Shown here in pieces: positions 8,359 through 18,947 of a DNA stretch of 64,000 nt (position 1 is the first letter of the stretch; every line of letters begins with the position of its first letter). Under the pieces are notes generated by a model, which worked only from the letters and a program-made list of their open reading frames with translations, was not told where the DNA came from and searched no databases. The DNA lies in contig JADJTY010000003.1 in NCBI GenBank assembly GCA_016710935.1, positions 806,001 through 870,000 on the forward strand, in the 5' to 3' direction. Made by a program: the position numbers and the translations under genes. This DNA comes from Chitinophagaceae bacterium. Lineage in GTDB: Bacteria; Bacteroidota; Bacteroidia; Chitinophagales; Chitinophagaceae.

Positions 8359-9684
8359 ATGATTTGTAAAAATAATGGAATGTTTGCCTTTTTAGCCGCA
8401 ATGGCTGTTTTCATGTCCTGCGGCACTACCAAACAGTCTGCACCGGCAGTGGATACGCCCCGTACTAAACAAGAAACATTACCGATGGATACTACCAAAT
8501 CCCAGCCTTTTTTAGAATCCTTATTGCAGCAATACCCCCTTTATTTTGGTGAGATACTTAAAAACCGGGATATAAATAATGTACAGATCATCTATACCCA
8601 AATTGACAGGCGGGCAAACGGCACGCCCGATTTCACCCATCACTATTTAAATGTAAACCCTGCTTCATACTTTTACCCGGCATCTACGGTTAAACTGCCC
8701 ATTGTTTTGCTGGCATTGCAAAAACTGAATGAATTAAGGGATCGGGGTATTGACCGTAACTCAATTATGCTGACCGAATCAGCTTTCAGCGGGCAAACAG
8801 CCGTTTTTAATGATCCCACATCGCCGGAAGGCAAACCAACTATCGCCCATTATATTAAAAAGATATTGCTGGTAAGCGACAATGATGCTTATAACCGGCT
8901 GTATGAATTTTTAGGGCAACAATATATTGATGCAGCATTTAAAAAGAAGGGTTATGATGATGTGCAGATACTTCACCGGCTGAATATTTTTTTAAGTGAA
9001 GCGGAAAACCGGAGAACCAACCCGGTAAAATTTTATGATAGCACCGGTAAACTGCTGTACGAACAGCCTGAACAAAAAAGCACCATGAAATATGCCGCAA
9101 GAAAAGACAGCCTGGGCCTGGGTTATTATTCGGGCGGCAAATTAAAAAGCGGGCCAATGGATTTTTCTAAAAAGAACAGGCTGGGGTTGGAAGACCTGCA
9201 TAAAATGGTGATGGGTATTATTTTTCCGGAGAAAGTAAAAGCCAGTGAAAGATTTAAAATCAGGGAAGAAGACCGCCGTTTTGTGATGCAATACATGAGC
9301 CAGTACCCAACTGAAAGCGTTTACCCGCCTTATGCTGCAGACAGGTTAAAATACTGGCCTACTTACTGTAAATTTTTATTTTATGGTGCTGAAAAAACGA
9401 TGCCTGATGAAAACATCCGCATTTTTAATAAACCCGGCGATGCTTACGGACACATGATAGATGCGGCTTATATTGTTGATTATAAAAATAAAATTGAGTT
9501 TTTTGTTTCGGCCATTATTTACTGCAACAGCGATGGTATTTTAAACGATGATAAATACGATTACAAAACCATTGGCTTTCCTTTTATGAAAAACCTGGGC
9601 AGGGTTTTGTATGATTATGAACTCAAACGTAACCGAATAATTAAACCTGATTTGAGCTCCGTATTATTTAACTACGATAAATAA
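8359..9684 (+). CDS. class A beta-lactamase-like serine hydrolase, lipoprotein
   Basis: A 441-residue exported protein of the penicillin-binding/class A beta-lactamase fold. The N-terminus is a lipoprotein signal ending at Cys21 (VFMSC). The fold motifs are present: S109-T-V-K112 (SxxK, in YFYPASTVKLP), S173-D-N175 (in LLVSDNDAYN), and a KTG-like triad read as K358-P-G360. The protein is longer than resistance enzymes (about 290 residues) and has inserts, and the family includes many uncharacterised periplasmic esterases or amidases. Beta-lactamase activity is therefore possible but not shown. ATG 8359 keeps a Lys before the hydrophobic core; ATG 8380 is an alternative. Confidence 0.85.
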   Translation: MICKNNGMFAFLAAMAVFMSCGTTKQSAPAVDTPRTKQETLPMDTTKSQPFLESLLQQYPLYFGEILKNRDINNVQIIYTQIDRRANGTPDFTHHYLNVNPASYFYPASTVKLPIVLLALQKLNELRDRGIDRNSIMLTESAFSGQTAVFNDPTSPEGKPTIAHYIKKILLVSDNDAYNRLYEFLGQQYIDAAFKKKGYDDVQILHRLNIFLSEAENRRTNPVKFYDSTGKLLYEQPEQKSTMKYAARKDSLGLGYYSGGKLKSGPMDFSKKNRLGLEDLHKMVMGIIFPEKVKASERFKIREEDRRFVMQYMSQYPTESVYPPYAADRLKYWPTYCKFLFYGAEKTMPDENIRIFNKPGDAYGHMIDAAYIVDYKNKIEFFVSAIIYCNSDGILNDDKYDYKTIGFPFMKNLGRVLYDYELKRNRIIKPDLSSVLFNYDK

Positions 9685-9713
9685 CTATTTTTACCGCAAC
9701 TAAAAACTAACTG

Positions 9714-10904
9714 ATGAGGCTATCATCTTTGCTTGAACGCTTTAACGAACCGGAAACTTTAAAAATGGCCAAGCTGGGCCGTGAATTGAGGGCGCAGGGT
9801 TTGGATATCACCGATCTGAGTTTGGGTGAGCCCGATTTTGATACGCCCGATCACATTAAAGTAGCGGCAAAAAAAGCTATTGATGATAATTACAGCCATT
9901 ATACGCCGGTGGCTGGTTACCCCGATCTGCGGCAAGCTGTTTGTGAAAAACTTAAACGGGATAATAACCTGGATTATACCACCGACCAGATCATTGTAAG
10001 TACCGGTGCCAAGCAAAGCATTTACAATACCGTTATGAGTATTGTTGATAAAGGGGATGAAGTGATCATTCCAACACCTTTTTGGGTTACCTATTCCGAA
10101 ATTGTACGTATGGCCGGAGGCGATGTAATTGCTGTACACACCGCCATTGAAAACGGGTATAAGATCACTGCTGCCGAACTGGAAGCGGCCATAACGCCAA
10201 ACACCAGGCTGTTCATGTTTTCATCGCCCTGCAACCCCAGCGGGGCTGTTTATTCTAAAGCAGAATTAACGGCATTGGCTGAAGTTTTTAAAAAGCACCC
10301 CGATGTTTTTATAATGAGTGATGAGATTTATGAGTACATCAATTTTGAAGGTGCCCACCAAAGCATTGCTCAGTTTGATTTTTTAAAAGACAGGGTTATT
10401 CTTATCAACGGCTTAAGTAAAGGTTATGCCATGACCGGCTGGCGCCTGGGTTATGTTGCAGCTCATCCAACTGTAGCAAAAGCATGCGAAAAAATACAGG
10501 GACAGGTTACCAGTGGTGCCACTGCGATAACACAAAGGGCGGCCATAACAGCCTTAACCGGCGATATGAAACCTACTGCGACTATGGTGGAAGAATTTAC
10601 CAAACGCAGAAAGCGCGTAATGGAGTTGCTGAAGGAAATACCGGGTATTGTTTGCAGCCAACCCCAGGGAGCATTTTATGTTTTTCCGCAGGTGAATCAT
10701 TTTTTTGGCAAGGCCGATGGTGATGATATAATAGAAAATGCGGATGAACTTTGTATGTACCTGCTGAACAAGGCACATGTTTCAACCGTTACCGGCAGTG
10801 CGTTTGGTGAGCCCAACTGCATACGCATATCTTTTGCCAACAGTATGGAAAATATTGAAAAGGGGTTTGCCAAGATAAAAGATGCGCTGGCTAAATTAAA
10901 ATAA
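9714..10904 (+). CDS. pyridoxal-phosphate aminotransferase, aspartate aminotransferase type
   Basis: A 396-residue fold-type I PLP enzyme (Aminotran_1_2, subgroup I-gamma like AspC of Thermus and Bacillus). The PLP lysine is K236 in the motif GLSKGYAMTGWRLGY, whose downstream Arg binds phosphate. Other family marks are SLGEPDFDTPDH near the N-terminus, the CNPSGAVYS segment and the SDEIYEYI aspartate that contacts the pyridine nitrogen. The C-terminal FGEPNCIRISFA holds the substrate carboxylate Arg. Aspartate/2-oxoglutarate is the likeliest substrate pair, but related prephenate or alanine specificities cannot be excluded. It follows the hydrolase gene by 29 nt on the same strand. Confidence 0.92.
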   Translation: MRLSSLLERFNEPETLKMAKLGRELRAQGLDITDLSLGEPDFDTPDHIKVAAKKAIDDNYSHYTPVAGYPDLRQAVCEKLKRDNNLDYTTDQIIVSTGAKQSIYNTVMSIVDKGDEVIIPTPFWVTYSEIVRMAGGDVIAVHTAIENGYKITAAELEAAITPNTRLFMFSSPCNPSGAVYSKAELTALAEVFKKHPDVFIMSDEIYEYINFEGAHQSIAQFDFLKDRVILINGLSKGYAMTGWRLGYVAAHPTVAKACEKIQGQVTSGATAITQRAAITALTGDMKPTATMVEEFTKRRKRVMELLKEIPGIVCSQPQGAFYVFPQVNHFFGKADGDDIIENADELCMYLLNKAHVSTVTGSAFGEPNCIRISFANSMENIEKGFAKIKDALAKLK

Positions 10905-10958
10905 GTTTAGTTTACATATGGTCATACGGGGTAGCAGAACAGGGGTAATCAGATTAAA

Positions 10959-11864
10959 TCACAGGGCATAATCTTCAATTAAATAACAGACTGTCATCAA
11001 TAGTCCTTCAGAATAAATACTATTTTTTTTATAAGCTGCTTTAGAAACCTGGTATAAATTACGCTCAGCAGCTGTTTTCTCCTTTACAGCGGTATTAACC
11101 CGGTCTTTCGGGCTCCAGGTATTGTAACGACGGAGGTTATCAATTCTTCTGTTGCTGGAGTAAAGCAGTATTTGCATTTCAGTACTTGTTCTAACAACAT
11201 CCTCGTAAAATACTCTTTGTGTAATGCCTATTCTTGTGCTATCGTAAACCGGTGGCATATCGTTATTGATTTGCCTGCTTACATTTGAATTTTTAGCCTG
11301 AACTATCAAACCAATTTTAACACCATCCTGCATGATAACATTGTTGTTTATTATTGTTACAGGTTTGGTTCTGTCACGTTTTTCCTGTTCATTAAAATAT
11401 CTTGTTTCATTCAGATAATCCTCAAAGGATTTTATTTTTGCTGTCAAAGCAGGGCCGCCATAATAATCCTGCATAAACCTGGCTACATTTTTCTTATTCA
11501 GTTCATTTTTGCTGATGAGGTCATAATCCCTGATGATCTTTGCCAGCACCAGCGGAAAAGCTTCGTCTTCAATATAAACAGCAAAAGTATCTGCCGTTGG
11601 CGGAAAGGTTAATTCGTAGTAATAAAAAGGTTTCAGCTCTGCAACCGGGGCATTAAATTTAATTACTTCGGCTTTAATCAGCACATAATCATCAAAACTA
11701 TACACTTCCATATTATAACGTGGTGTGGAAGTGTTCAGGGTTTTTGCATACAGCGCAACAGGATCGTTGTTTATAAAAATAACAGAATCGTTTAGTCTGA
11801 CATCCTGGGCAACCAGGAAAGCTGAACTAAAACTTATAAATAAACAGAGTGTAAATTTTTTCAT
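10959..11864 (-). CDS. secreted hypothetical protein
   Basis: I do not recognise the family. The 301-residue product has a clear signal peptide (residues 1-19, ending FLVAQ). The rest is soluble and rich in Tyr, Asn and Asp, beginning with a predicted beta-rich half (YNMEVYSFDDYVLIKAEVI) and ending in a more helical Lys/Arg-rich region. There are no cysteine pairs apart from single residues and no sorting domain, so it probably stays in the periplasm or is surface-exposed. It lies 160 nt downstream of the ostA-like gene on the same strand, so co-transcription is possible but not required. Confidence 0.75.
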   Translation of the reverse strand: MKKFTLCLFISFSSAFLVAQDVRLNDSVIFINNDPVALYAKTLNTSTPRYNMEVYSFDDYVLIKAEVIKFNAPVAELKPFYYYELTFPPTADTFAVYIEDEAFPLVLAKIIRDYDLISKNELNKKNVARFMQDYYGGPALTAKIKSFEDYLNETRYFNEQEKRDRTKPVTIINNNVIMQDGVKIGLIVQAKNSNVSRQINNDMPPVYDSTRIGITQRVFYEDVVRTSTEMQILLYSSNRRIDNLRRYNTWSPKDRVNTAVKEKTAAERNLYQVSKAAYKKNSIYSEGLLMTVCYLIEDYAL

Positions 11865-12024
11865 GATAGCCGGTTTTAAGATTTGTTTTCAGGCAGGCAT
11901 TTCAAATACCCATTGAAAGCTATTCAATATAAAAACGGCATGCAATAGCAGTAGTATCATTTAACATCAATTTAAGAACAGAATGGAAGTGCATCCAATA
12001 AACAACCTAAGCACACTGGCCTGT

Positions 12025-13653
12025 TTATTCAAACAACTCAAGCCAGCTCTTAGGCCGGCGGTTGTCAAGCCACTTAAAGTTTTTGAGTGCTTTTTTATCG
12101 GCAGGTATTTCTTTTATGGGATACAAAACACCATCAACATTATTTATAAATTTTACTTTGTTCAGTTCTTTCTTTACAAAATAAACATCAATTACGTCGC
12201 CGCTGCTGCGGTTCATGCCCACATAAGCGCTGTCTTCATCCTGGGGATAAAAGATACTTTCAGCCGGACTTCCTTTTACCCTTACATAATCAAGATTGCC
12301 ATCCACAAAATAACCGTTCAATGTCCGGCCCCCAATCTGGTTAAACATACCTTCTTTGGTTCTGTTAATGATCATGCCATTATTAAAAACATACAGCCGC
12401 TTAGGTTTTTGATTTTGGGTGAACATCAATAAAGTATCACCTGTTACCTGCGATTTATCATTCCAAACTACCGGTTCGCCAAATAACTTAAATGTAGAAT
12501 CTATGGTAGAGTAGTGAAGGCTATCACTTACAGCCTGCAAAGAATCATTAAAAATACGTACGTTGTGAAAGCCTATAAAATAGCGGATGGAAGAATCTTT
12601 ATCATTGGCTTGTACCACCAAAGCTGTTTTTAAAGTATCTTTTTGCGTAACCATTTTTCTTTCCAGGCTATCGTATTTACGCAGGCCCGAAAAAAGTGTA
12701 TCCGCTGCAATGTACGTACTGTCGCCATCGCGGTGAAGGATCATCACCGGTTTACGGCTGGCTAAAAATGAATTTCGGTTCAGGTCGGCATACGCCTCTC
12801 CACTTAAAACAATTATACGGTTTACGCTGTCAACAAATCTTACATCTCCCTGCATTTGCAGGGTGTTACTCTTTTTATCGTAAGCCATAATTTTGGCCCT
12901 GGCACTGTGGGTACTATCGCTAAAAGATGCGCCATCTGTAAAAATGGCTTCACCGGTATTTAAATTATAAGTTCCGGCATTTGTAGTTGTTTTACTTCCA
13001 TCTTTACCAATAATGCGTGTTTTGGCAATAAATGTTGCAATGTTTGTTGTTACATTATACAGCAGACTGTCTGTGTATATATCCCGGTCAGGGTCTTTCA
13101 GGTGTACATCGTTTTTAAAATAAACGTCTTTGGTATCTGAATAATACACCCCATCACGGCTGGTTAAAACGGTTTTTTCGTTGGTAATACGTCCTCCGTT
13201 CTTATACGTTGCAATGCCCGTTCTTAAATTGTATTCCAGGTCATCGGTGTACAGCGTTCCTTTCTTGTCAGTAAGTTTTACTTTCTTTTTTAAGTAGGCA
13301 ATGCGGTCCGATCCCACAAAACGCATATATTGAGCGTACGTGTGTATACTGTCGTTGTCGTTAATGTGAATATTCCCAAAAGCCTCTACAATATTGGTTT
13401 TCCGGTTAATGGTAGCACTGTCGCAATAAAATGTGGTAAGCCCTTCTTTGATAATTACATCGCCTGCAATGGTTTCAAAAGAAGTAACAGAATCTATGGT
13501 GATAAGCCTTAAGCTTTTGCCCTGTATAATTCTTATAGCACGTACGGAATCGGAGGAAGGAGCACTACTAATAATTTGCTGGGCAGCAGTTTGATAACTG
13601 ACTGCCAATAAATAAACAATAAATAAACTGCTGATGGTAAATTTCAAACGCAA
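12025..13653 (-). CDS. OstA-like (LptA-type) periplasmic protein
   Basis: A 542-residue exported protein with OstA/LptA beta-jellyroll repeats, expected to take part in lipopolysaccharide passage across the periplasm. The signal peptide covers residues 1-24 (ending QTAAQ). Repeated segments of the form DDLEYNLRTGIATYKNGGRI and DSLLYNVTTNIATFIAKTRI are the OstA hallmark, and the chain is much longer than E. coli LptA (185). The start is TTG at 13653: no in-frame ATG exists between the upstream mlaD stop and this point, and AAGGA lies a few bases before it. The gene is the last of amidase-mlaD-ostA, divergent from lptD, which matches an LPS-export role. Confidence 0.88.
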   Translation of the reverse strand: MRLKFTISSLFIVYLLAVSYQTAAQQIISSAPSSDSVRAIRIIQGKSLRLITIDSVTSFETIAGDVIIKEGLTTFYCDSATINRKTNIVEAFGNIHINDNDSIHTYAQYMRFVGSDRIAYLKKKVKLTDKKGTLYTDDLEYNLRTGIATYKNGGRITNEKTVLTSRDGVYYSDTKDVYFKNDVHLKDPDRDIYTDSLLYNVTTNIATFIAKTRIIGKDGSKTTTNAGTYNLNTGEAIFTDGASFSDSTHSARAKIMAYDKKSNTLQMQGDVRFVDSVNRIIVLSGEAYADLNRNSFLASRKPVMILHRDGDSTYIAADTLFSGLRKYDSLERKMVTQKDTLKTALVVQANDKDSSIRYFIGFHNVRIFNDSLQAVSDSLHYSTIDSTFKLFGEPVVWNDKSQVTGDTLLMFTQNQKPKRLYVFNNGMIINRTKEGMFNQIGGRTLNGYFVDGNLDYVRVKGSPAESIFYPQDEDSAYVGMNRSSGDVIDVYFVKKELNKVKFINNVDGVLYPIKEIPADKKALKNFKWLDNRRPKSWLELFE

Positions 13654-13713
13654 TGTTCCTTTTTTATTCTGACTGTAAATTGGGATTTTTATTTTATAAC
13701 AGAATGATAAAGT

Positions 13714-14727
13714 TTACTGTTTAAGGTATGGAGCATTCACGGTATCAGGTAAAGGCACCGTTAATCCCGGGCTTGTATTCTTTTTACCAAATACCGATAT
13801 GTTGATGTACCGCTTCGGGTTTGTCTTCAGGTCATCTATCAATAAATTGAGTTTATTGGCAGTGGCAGTCAGGTTATTGTACAGCTTGGTATCGTTCAGC
13901 AATAAACCTGCAGTACCCGTTGTGGTGTTCAGTTTACCAATGGTTGATTTGAGATCGCCGATGGTACTGTTTAAAACGGTTAATGTTTTTTGCAGGTCAA
14001 GTTCCGACAGGTTGGTGGCTGTTTTATCCAGGTTCCCCACCAGGTTGGTGATCTTACCGCTGTTTTTATCAAGGTTTGATGTAAATGAGTTGAGGTTATT
14101 TAAAGTACCTGCCAATGCGCCGGTTTGGGTATTCAGCAAAGTTTGTAAAGAGGCAGATGCACCGATCAGGTGAGCGGTTGTTTGATTTAAATTAGCCAGG
14201 GTAGCATGTATATTGTTTCTGGCTGAAGGATCCAAAATGCTGTTCACACTGTGTAATACACTGTCAATTGAATTGACTGCACTGCCCAGTTTGTTCAGCA
14301 CCGGGGTGAACTGGCTTACTACTTCATTAAAAATTCCTATAGTGGCCTGGGTTGCAATGGTTCCGTTACGGGGAATATAAGCGGTTGCATCACCCAGTTG
14401 TATTTCAATACTGATGTTTCCCAGCAGGGATGTTTTTATAGTTGCTACAGAATTAACGGGAATATTAACATCTTTGGTGATGTTCATATTCACCAATATC
14501 TCCTTCATGTTCTTATCTGTAGTGATACTGTACACACTGCCTACCTGCAGGCCGTTTATCATTACGGGGTTAGATGCGGCAAGCCCCTGCACATTGGTAT
14601 ATTTGGCAAACAGGTTATGGCTTTTACCAAAGAATGTTTTTCCTTTTAAGAAGTTAAAGCCCAGTACCAGCAGCACTATGGAGATGGCAGTTAAGGAACC
14701 TATTTTTGTTTCGTTTGAAATTTTCAT
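13714..14727 (-). CDS. MlaD family (MCE domain) lipid-transport protein
   Basis: A 337-residue inner-membrane-anchored periplasmic protein. TM1 is at residues 9-26 (LTAISIVLLVLGFNFLKG). The MCE domain follows at about 35-120, with YTNVQGLAASNPVMINGLQVGSV. A long Asn/Leu/Thr-rich alpha-helical needle-like tail (about 150-310) has heptad-like repeats (LNNLNSFTSNLDKNSGKITNL), and the protein ends in a short Pro-rich tip. MCE proteins form hexamers that carry phospholipid between membranes. The position between the amidase and ostA-like genes (48- and 60-nt gaps) suggests one envelope-maintenance operon. The ATPase and permease partners are not in this window. Confidence 0.9.
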   Translation of the reverse strand: MKISNETKIGSLTAISIVLLVLGFNFLKGKTFFGKSHNLFAKYTNVQGLAASNPVMINGLQVGSVYSITTDKNMKEILVNMNITKDVNIPVNSVATIKTSLLGNISIEIQLGDATAYIPRNGTIATQATIGIFNEVVSQFTPVLNKLGSAVNSIDSVLHSVNSILDPSARNNIHATLANLNQTTAHLIGASASLQTLLNTQTGALAGTLNNLNSFTSNLDKNSGKITNLVGNLDKTATNLSELDLQKTLTVLNSTIGDLKSTIGKLNTTTGTAGLLLNDTKLYNNLTATANKLNLLIDDLKTNPKRYINISVFGKKNTSPGLTVPLPDTVNAPYLKQ

Positions 14728-14775
14728 TGTAGTAACTGACGTAAAACCTGTTTTAGATTTTATGTCAAAGGTAAT

Positions 14776-16155
14776 TTAGTTATTATTCTTCAATTCAAAT
14801 TTTACCAAAGCATTATTTTTAAGATCGGCCGATAACCTCACTTCGTGACGCTTTTTACCGTCTGTAATGATCATTAACGCTGTATTGGGTGGAATAGTTC
14901 CCAGGTTATCGGCAAATAAAAGCAGTTCGTTTGCTTTTCCGGGTTCTATTGTTAAGGTCATTGAATGTGGATTGGTAGTTAAGGATTTTTTATCAACCAA
15001 TAATTTATTATTGTAATAAACCGATACTATATCATTATCAATTTCACCATCATCATAAATATCCACTTCTATTTTATTGTTTTTAACCTCTATGGTTTTT
15101 GTATCCTTAGTTGGTCTTGTTTCAAATGCAAGGGCCGGTGCAGTATTTTTTCCTGCCGGGTCCTTCAGATTATTTTTTGTTACCGCGGGTGGTGGAGCCG
15201 GTGTTGTATTGTTCATACTTTCCACCTGTGCTTTATAACGTTGAACTGCTTTTGTAATGGCTTCAGCAAGTTCCTGCTGCCCCTGTTCACTGTTAATATA
15301 GCGTTCGTCTTCGGGATTGTTTATAAAACCGGTTTCAATCAATATTGCCGGCATATTGGTAGCCTGCAATACCCAAATGCCCACCCGCCGCTGGTTTACG
15401 CCTAAAGCTGCTCTTCCTGTATTCTCCACTTCTTCATTTACAAGGGCGGCCAGGCGGTCACTTCTTTCCTGGTATCTTTTGGCATAAATTGCTGCAATGA
15501 TCTTACCCTGGGGGCTGTTAAAATCAATATTGGTTTCTAAAGAATCAACTCCATCTGCTTCAATTTCAAAATTTTCATCACCATCCATGATGGCTTTTAA
15601 TTTATCACTGGTTTTATGTGCAGCAAATATCCAAACGCTGGTGCCACTGCGTGTGAGTGGTATTTTAAAATATTCGTACACGGGTTCCTCCACTTCGTAG
15701 GCCGTTTTATGTTTTTTTCTTTTCTTGCCTTTCCCGGTATAAGAAATTTTGTATTTGGTTACCATCCTGGTGCCCACCTGCCTTTTGCCCTGTTTTAAAG
15801 GGCCGCTGTCGGCATGTATGCATAAAAAGAGGTCGCCGTGAAATTCATTGGCAATCCTTGCTTTTTCTGTTGGTTTCTGGTAAATATCTGTTGTGCGTGT
15901 TGGAACTACTTTTACACCGGGCAATTGTTTTTTTAATTCATCCACCAGTTTTAATGCAATGGCGAGCGTTACGTCTTTTTCTTTGGAGCGTAAAGAGTTT
16001 TCATACTGCCCGGTGGCACCAACATCGGTTCCTCCATGGCCGGCATCCACAATAATTGTTTTGATCAGTTTAGGAGTTTGAGCAGATAATTCTTTTATTA
16101 TTAACAAATGCAAAGCAGCAAAAAGAAAAATAAACGGCACTTTGTTCCTTAGCAT
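14776..16155 (-). CDS. N-acetylmuramoyl-L-alanine amidase with extra C-terminal module
   Basis: Zinc amidase (Amidase_3/AmiC-like) that cuts the stem peptide from muramic acid in peptidoglycan. The 459-residue precursor has a signal peptide (1-25), then the catalytic domain from about 34 to 315. Zinc ligands and catalytic residues are seen in IIVDAGHGGTDVGATG, RSKEKDVTL and CIHAD, with the catalytic Glu in LIETGFINN. A linker leads to a C-terminal domain of about 110 residues containing NLGTIPPNTALM. The same module ends the secreted protein encoded at 33905-35029, so it is a mobile accessory domain of unknown role. It is the first gene of amidase-mlaD-ostA. Confidence 0.92.
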   Translation of the reverse strand: MLRNKVPFIFLFAALHLLIIKELSAQTPKLIKTIIVDAGHGGTDVGATGQYENSLRSKEKDVTLAIALKLVDELKKQLPGVKVVPTRTTDIYQKPTEKARIANEFHGDLFLCIHADSGPLKQGKRQVGTRMVTKYKISYTGKGKKRKKHKTAYEVEEPVYEYFKIPLTRSGTSVWIFAAHKTSDKLKAIMDGDENFEIEADGVDSLETNIDFNSPQGKIIAAIYAKRYQERSDRLAALVNEEVENTGRAALGVNQRRVGIWVLQATNMPAILIETGFINNPEDERYINSEQGQQELAEAITKAVQRYKAQVESMNNTTPAPPPAVTKNNLKDPAGKNTAPALAFETRPTKDTKTIEVKNNKIEVDIYDDGEIDNDIVSVYYNNKLLVDKKSLTTNPHSMTLTIEPGKANELLLFADNLGTIPPNTALMIITDGKKRHEVRLSADLKNNALVKFELKNNN

Positions 16156-16222
16156 GTTCTGTTCGTTTTTATCGGGGTTAGTAATTAATCAATTATTCAC
16201 ATTTTCATTCTGTTATAATGGC

Positions 16223-16230
16223 TATTTTTG
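16223..16230 (+). promoter_or_regulatory. -7 box (TATTTTTG) of lptD
   Basis: TATTTTTG fits TAnnTTTG and ends 12 nt before the ATG at 16243, implying a very short leader. No good -33 element is visible, so confidence is limited. Confidence 0.4.
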
Positions 16231-16242
16231 CCAATCTTAAGT

Positions 16243-18947
16243 ATGAACCATCTGAACAAAGGTAAGGCAAAATATATATCGGTTCTGGCATTGGCATTGC
16301 TGTTACTCACCATAACGCTGTATTGCAGTGCAGGCGGTTTTAATACTGAACACTTTCACAGTTTTTTAACTGTTGATACTTTACCTGTTAATAAAACTGA
16401 CACACAAAAATTAAAAGCAACTGGTAAGATTGTTGCTGCTGCTGTTGAAAAAATTGCAGATACTACCATTATCAATAAGATTGATACCATTAGCTATCGC
16501 CCTTCCAAAGATGCGCTGGATGCGGCTGTTGTATATCATGCCGATGATTCGATGGTGATGGACATACCTGCCAAAAAAATTATCTTATATGGTAAAGGAA
16601 CCAGTGTAAAATATATAGATAACCAGTTGTATGCACCACGCATAGAGTTTGATCAAAGCACCAGCATGGTGAGTGCCTATTTGGTAAGAGACAGTAATGG
16701 TAATGTTATTTCCTTCCCGGTATTTAACCAGGCCGATTTTAAAACGCAGAGTGATTCCATTAAGTTTAATATGAAAACGCTGAAAGGAATTACAAAAAGT
16801 ACCTACACACAACAGGGTGAAATATTTTTTCATGCAGAAAAAATAAAAAAGGTTGACCCCGATGTTTTTTATGGTTACCGTGGCCAGTTCACCACCTGTA
16901 ACCTGGATACACCGCATTTTTCTTTTGTTGCTAAGAAATTTAAATTTATCAACAAAAAGATGGCCGTTACCGGGCCGGTACATCCCGAATTTGAAAATGT
17001 ACCCATTCCTGTTTATTTACCGTTTGGTATTTTTCCGTTAAAGACCGGCAGGCGTTCCGGCATACTGGCCCCTACTTTTTCTGCTAATGAACAACTGGGT
17101 TTAGCATTGGAAGGACTGGGCTATTACAAAGTGTTAAGCGATATATGGGATGTGGTGGCGAGAGGAACCATTTATTCTTATGGCGGGTGGACGGCCAACC
17201 TGAGTCCACGGTATTATAAGCGATACCGTTACCAGGGAAATCTTACAGTGGATTATCAGCATTTGCGTGACCTGGATAAATCGGGCGTCAGGAATTTTAA
17301 TGTGCGCTGGAGCCACAGTTCCGATACCAAAGCCCGGCCCGGTGTAAGTTTTAACGCCAGCTTAAATGCTGGCAGCAGCGGTTTTAACGCTGCGGTGCCC
17401 AATAGTCCGCAAAGGAATTTTCAAAACCAGCTTAATTCTTCCATTACCTATTCAAAGACCTGGAAAGACAAACCTTTTAACATAAATATCAGCGGCAATC
17501 ATAACCAGAATACCAATAGTAAACTGTGGAACATCAATTTGCCGGATATCGGGTTTAATGTAAATACACTGTATCCGCTCAGGCGTAAGGAAGTGATCGG
17601 AGAATACAAGTGGTACGAAAACCTGGGCATCGCACTCAATACCAATGTGCGCAGCCTTTCTTCTTTTTATGATACACTGGGTGGTTTCTTTAACCAGTTT
17701 GCCAAAAATTATAAATGGGGAGCCAATCACAATGTACCCATTACCTTATCGTTACCGCAGGTCGGCAATTTTCAGATTGCACCCAGCATTGGTTATGTGG
17801 AAAGATGGTACCAGGAAAAATTTGTACGAAGCTGGAACCCGGTAAATAAAAAAATAGATACCACTATAACAAACGGTTTTCATACTTCCCGTGAAATGAA
17901 TTTTGGATTAGGTGTTACCACCCGGATATTTGGTATGTATACTTTTAAAAAGAAAAGTAAGGTGCAGGCCATACGCCATGAAATAAGGCCAAACATTTCG
18001 GGTAATTACAAACCGGATATGAACAGGAAAAACTGGTATTCATCCCAGATTGATACGTTGGGTAACAAAGGAAGATTTTCTTTTTATGAACGTAGTGTTT
18101 GTGGTGCATTTGGCGAAGGCAGGTTTGGCGGCATCAGTTTTGGACTTGATAATAACCTGCAGATGAAAGTGCGTAATAAAAAGATACCGCTGCTGATGCG
18201 GTTAAAAAAATAACCCTGCTGGATGGTTTAAGTATTAGCAGTGCCTATAATTTTTTATTGGATTCTTTTAAGCTGAGTCCTTTCAATATAAACCTGCGTA
18301 CCAATCTTTTTGAAAAAATCAGTATATCTGCAGGTGCTGTGGTGGTACCTTATTTAACAAACAGCAGGGGAGAATTTATCAATAAAATGGTTTGGAGAGA
18401 AAAAGTATCCCTGGGTAAATTAACCAGTGCAAACATTGCTGTGCAAAGCCAGTTTAAAGGAGGAGATAAGAATGAAAGATTACCCATGAATAATAATTTA
18501 CAACAAAATAACCAGGTTAATCCGGTAACGGGTATGCCGTTGAATGAATACCAGCAGGAGGCCGCTTATATCACTAATAATCCCGGAGAGTTTGCAAACT
18601 TTAATATTCCATGGAGCATCAGTTTTCAATATGCATTAAATTATAACAGGATTCCAAACGGTCTGGGTACCGGCTATAAAGGACAGATTTCTCAAAATAT
18701 AAGCTGGACGGGCACTTTAAACCTTACGCCCCGGTGGCAGATCGGTATCAATGGTTCGTACAATATTTCACTGAAAGAACTTGGAATGATTAGTATGTAT
18801 GTTACCCGGGAAATGCATTGCTGGCAGATGGCTATCAATATTTCTCCCGTGGGAAGATACCGCTCTTTCAATATCAGTATCAGTCCCAAGTCGGGTTTAC
18901 TGCGTGATCTGAAAATAAACAGAACGAGGTATTTTTATGATCTGTAA
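16243..18947 (+). CDS. lptD: LPS-assembly protein LptD, interrupted by one frameshift
   Basis: Outer-membrane beta-barrel that inserts lipopolysaccharide into the outer leaflet. The protein starts at ATG 16243 (a TTG further up is less likely). After a signal/anchor segment comes an OstA_N-like domain with VMDIPAKKIILYGKG, then the barrel with LPFGIFPLKTGRRSGILAPTF. In the annotated sequence the frame runs into a stop at 18211-18213. The next frame continues the same protein at once (...KK|DTAADAVKKITLLDG...) to the true C-terminus at 18947. The break needs one inserted base at 18178-18183, inside AAAAAG. Joined length is about 901 residues, normal for Bacteroidota LptD. The gene is essential in most Gram-negatives, so a sequencing error is likelier than loss. 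It is divergent from the amidase operon. Confidence 0.88.

Noticed and set aside
18258..18947. A separate 229-residue protein downstream of lptD
   Set aside because: It is the direct C-terminal continuation of LptD in the next frame; a one-base indel explains the split better than two genes.
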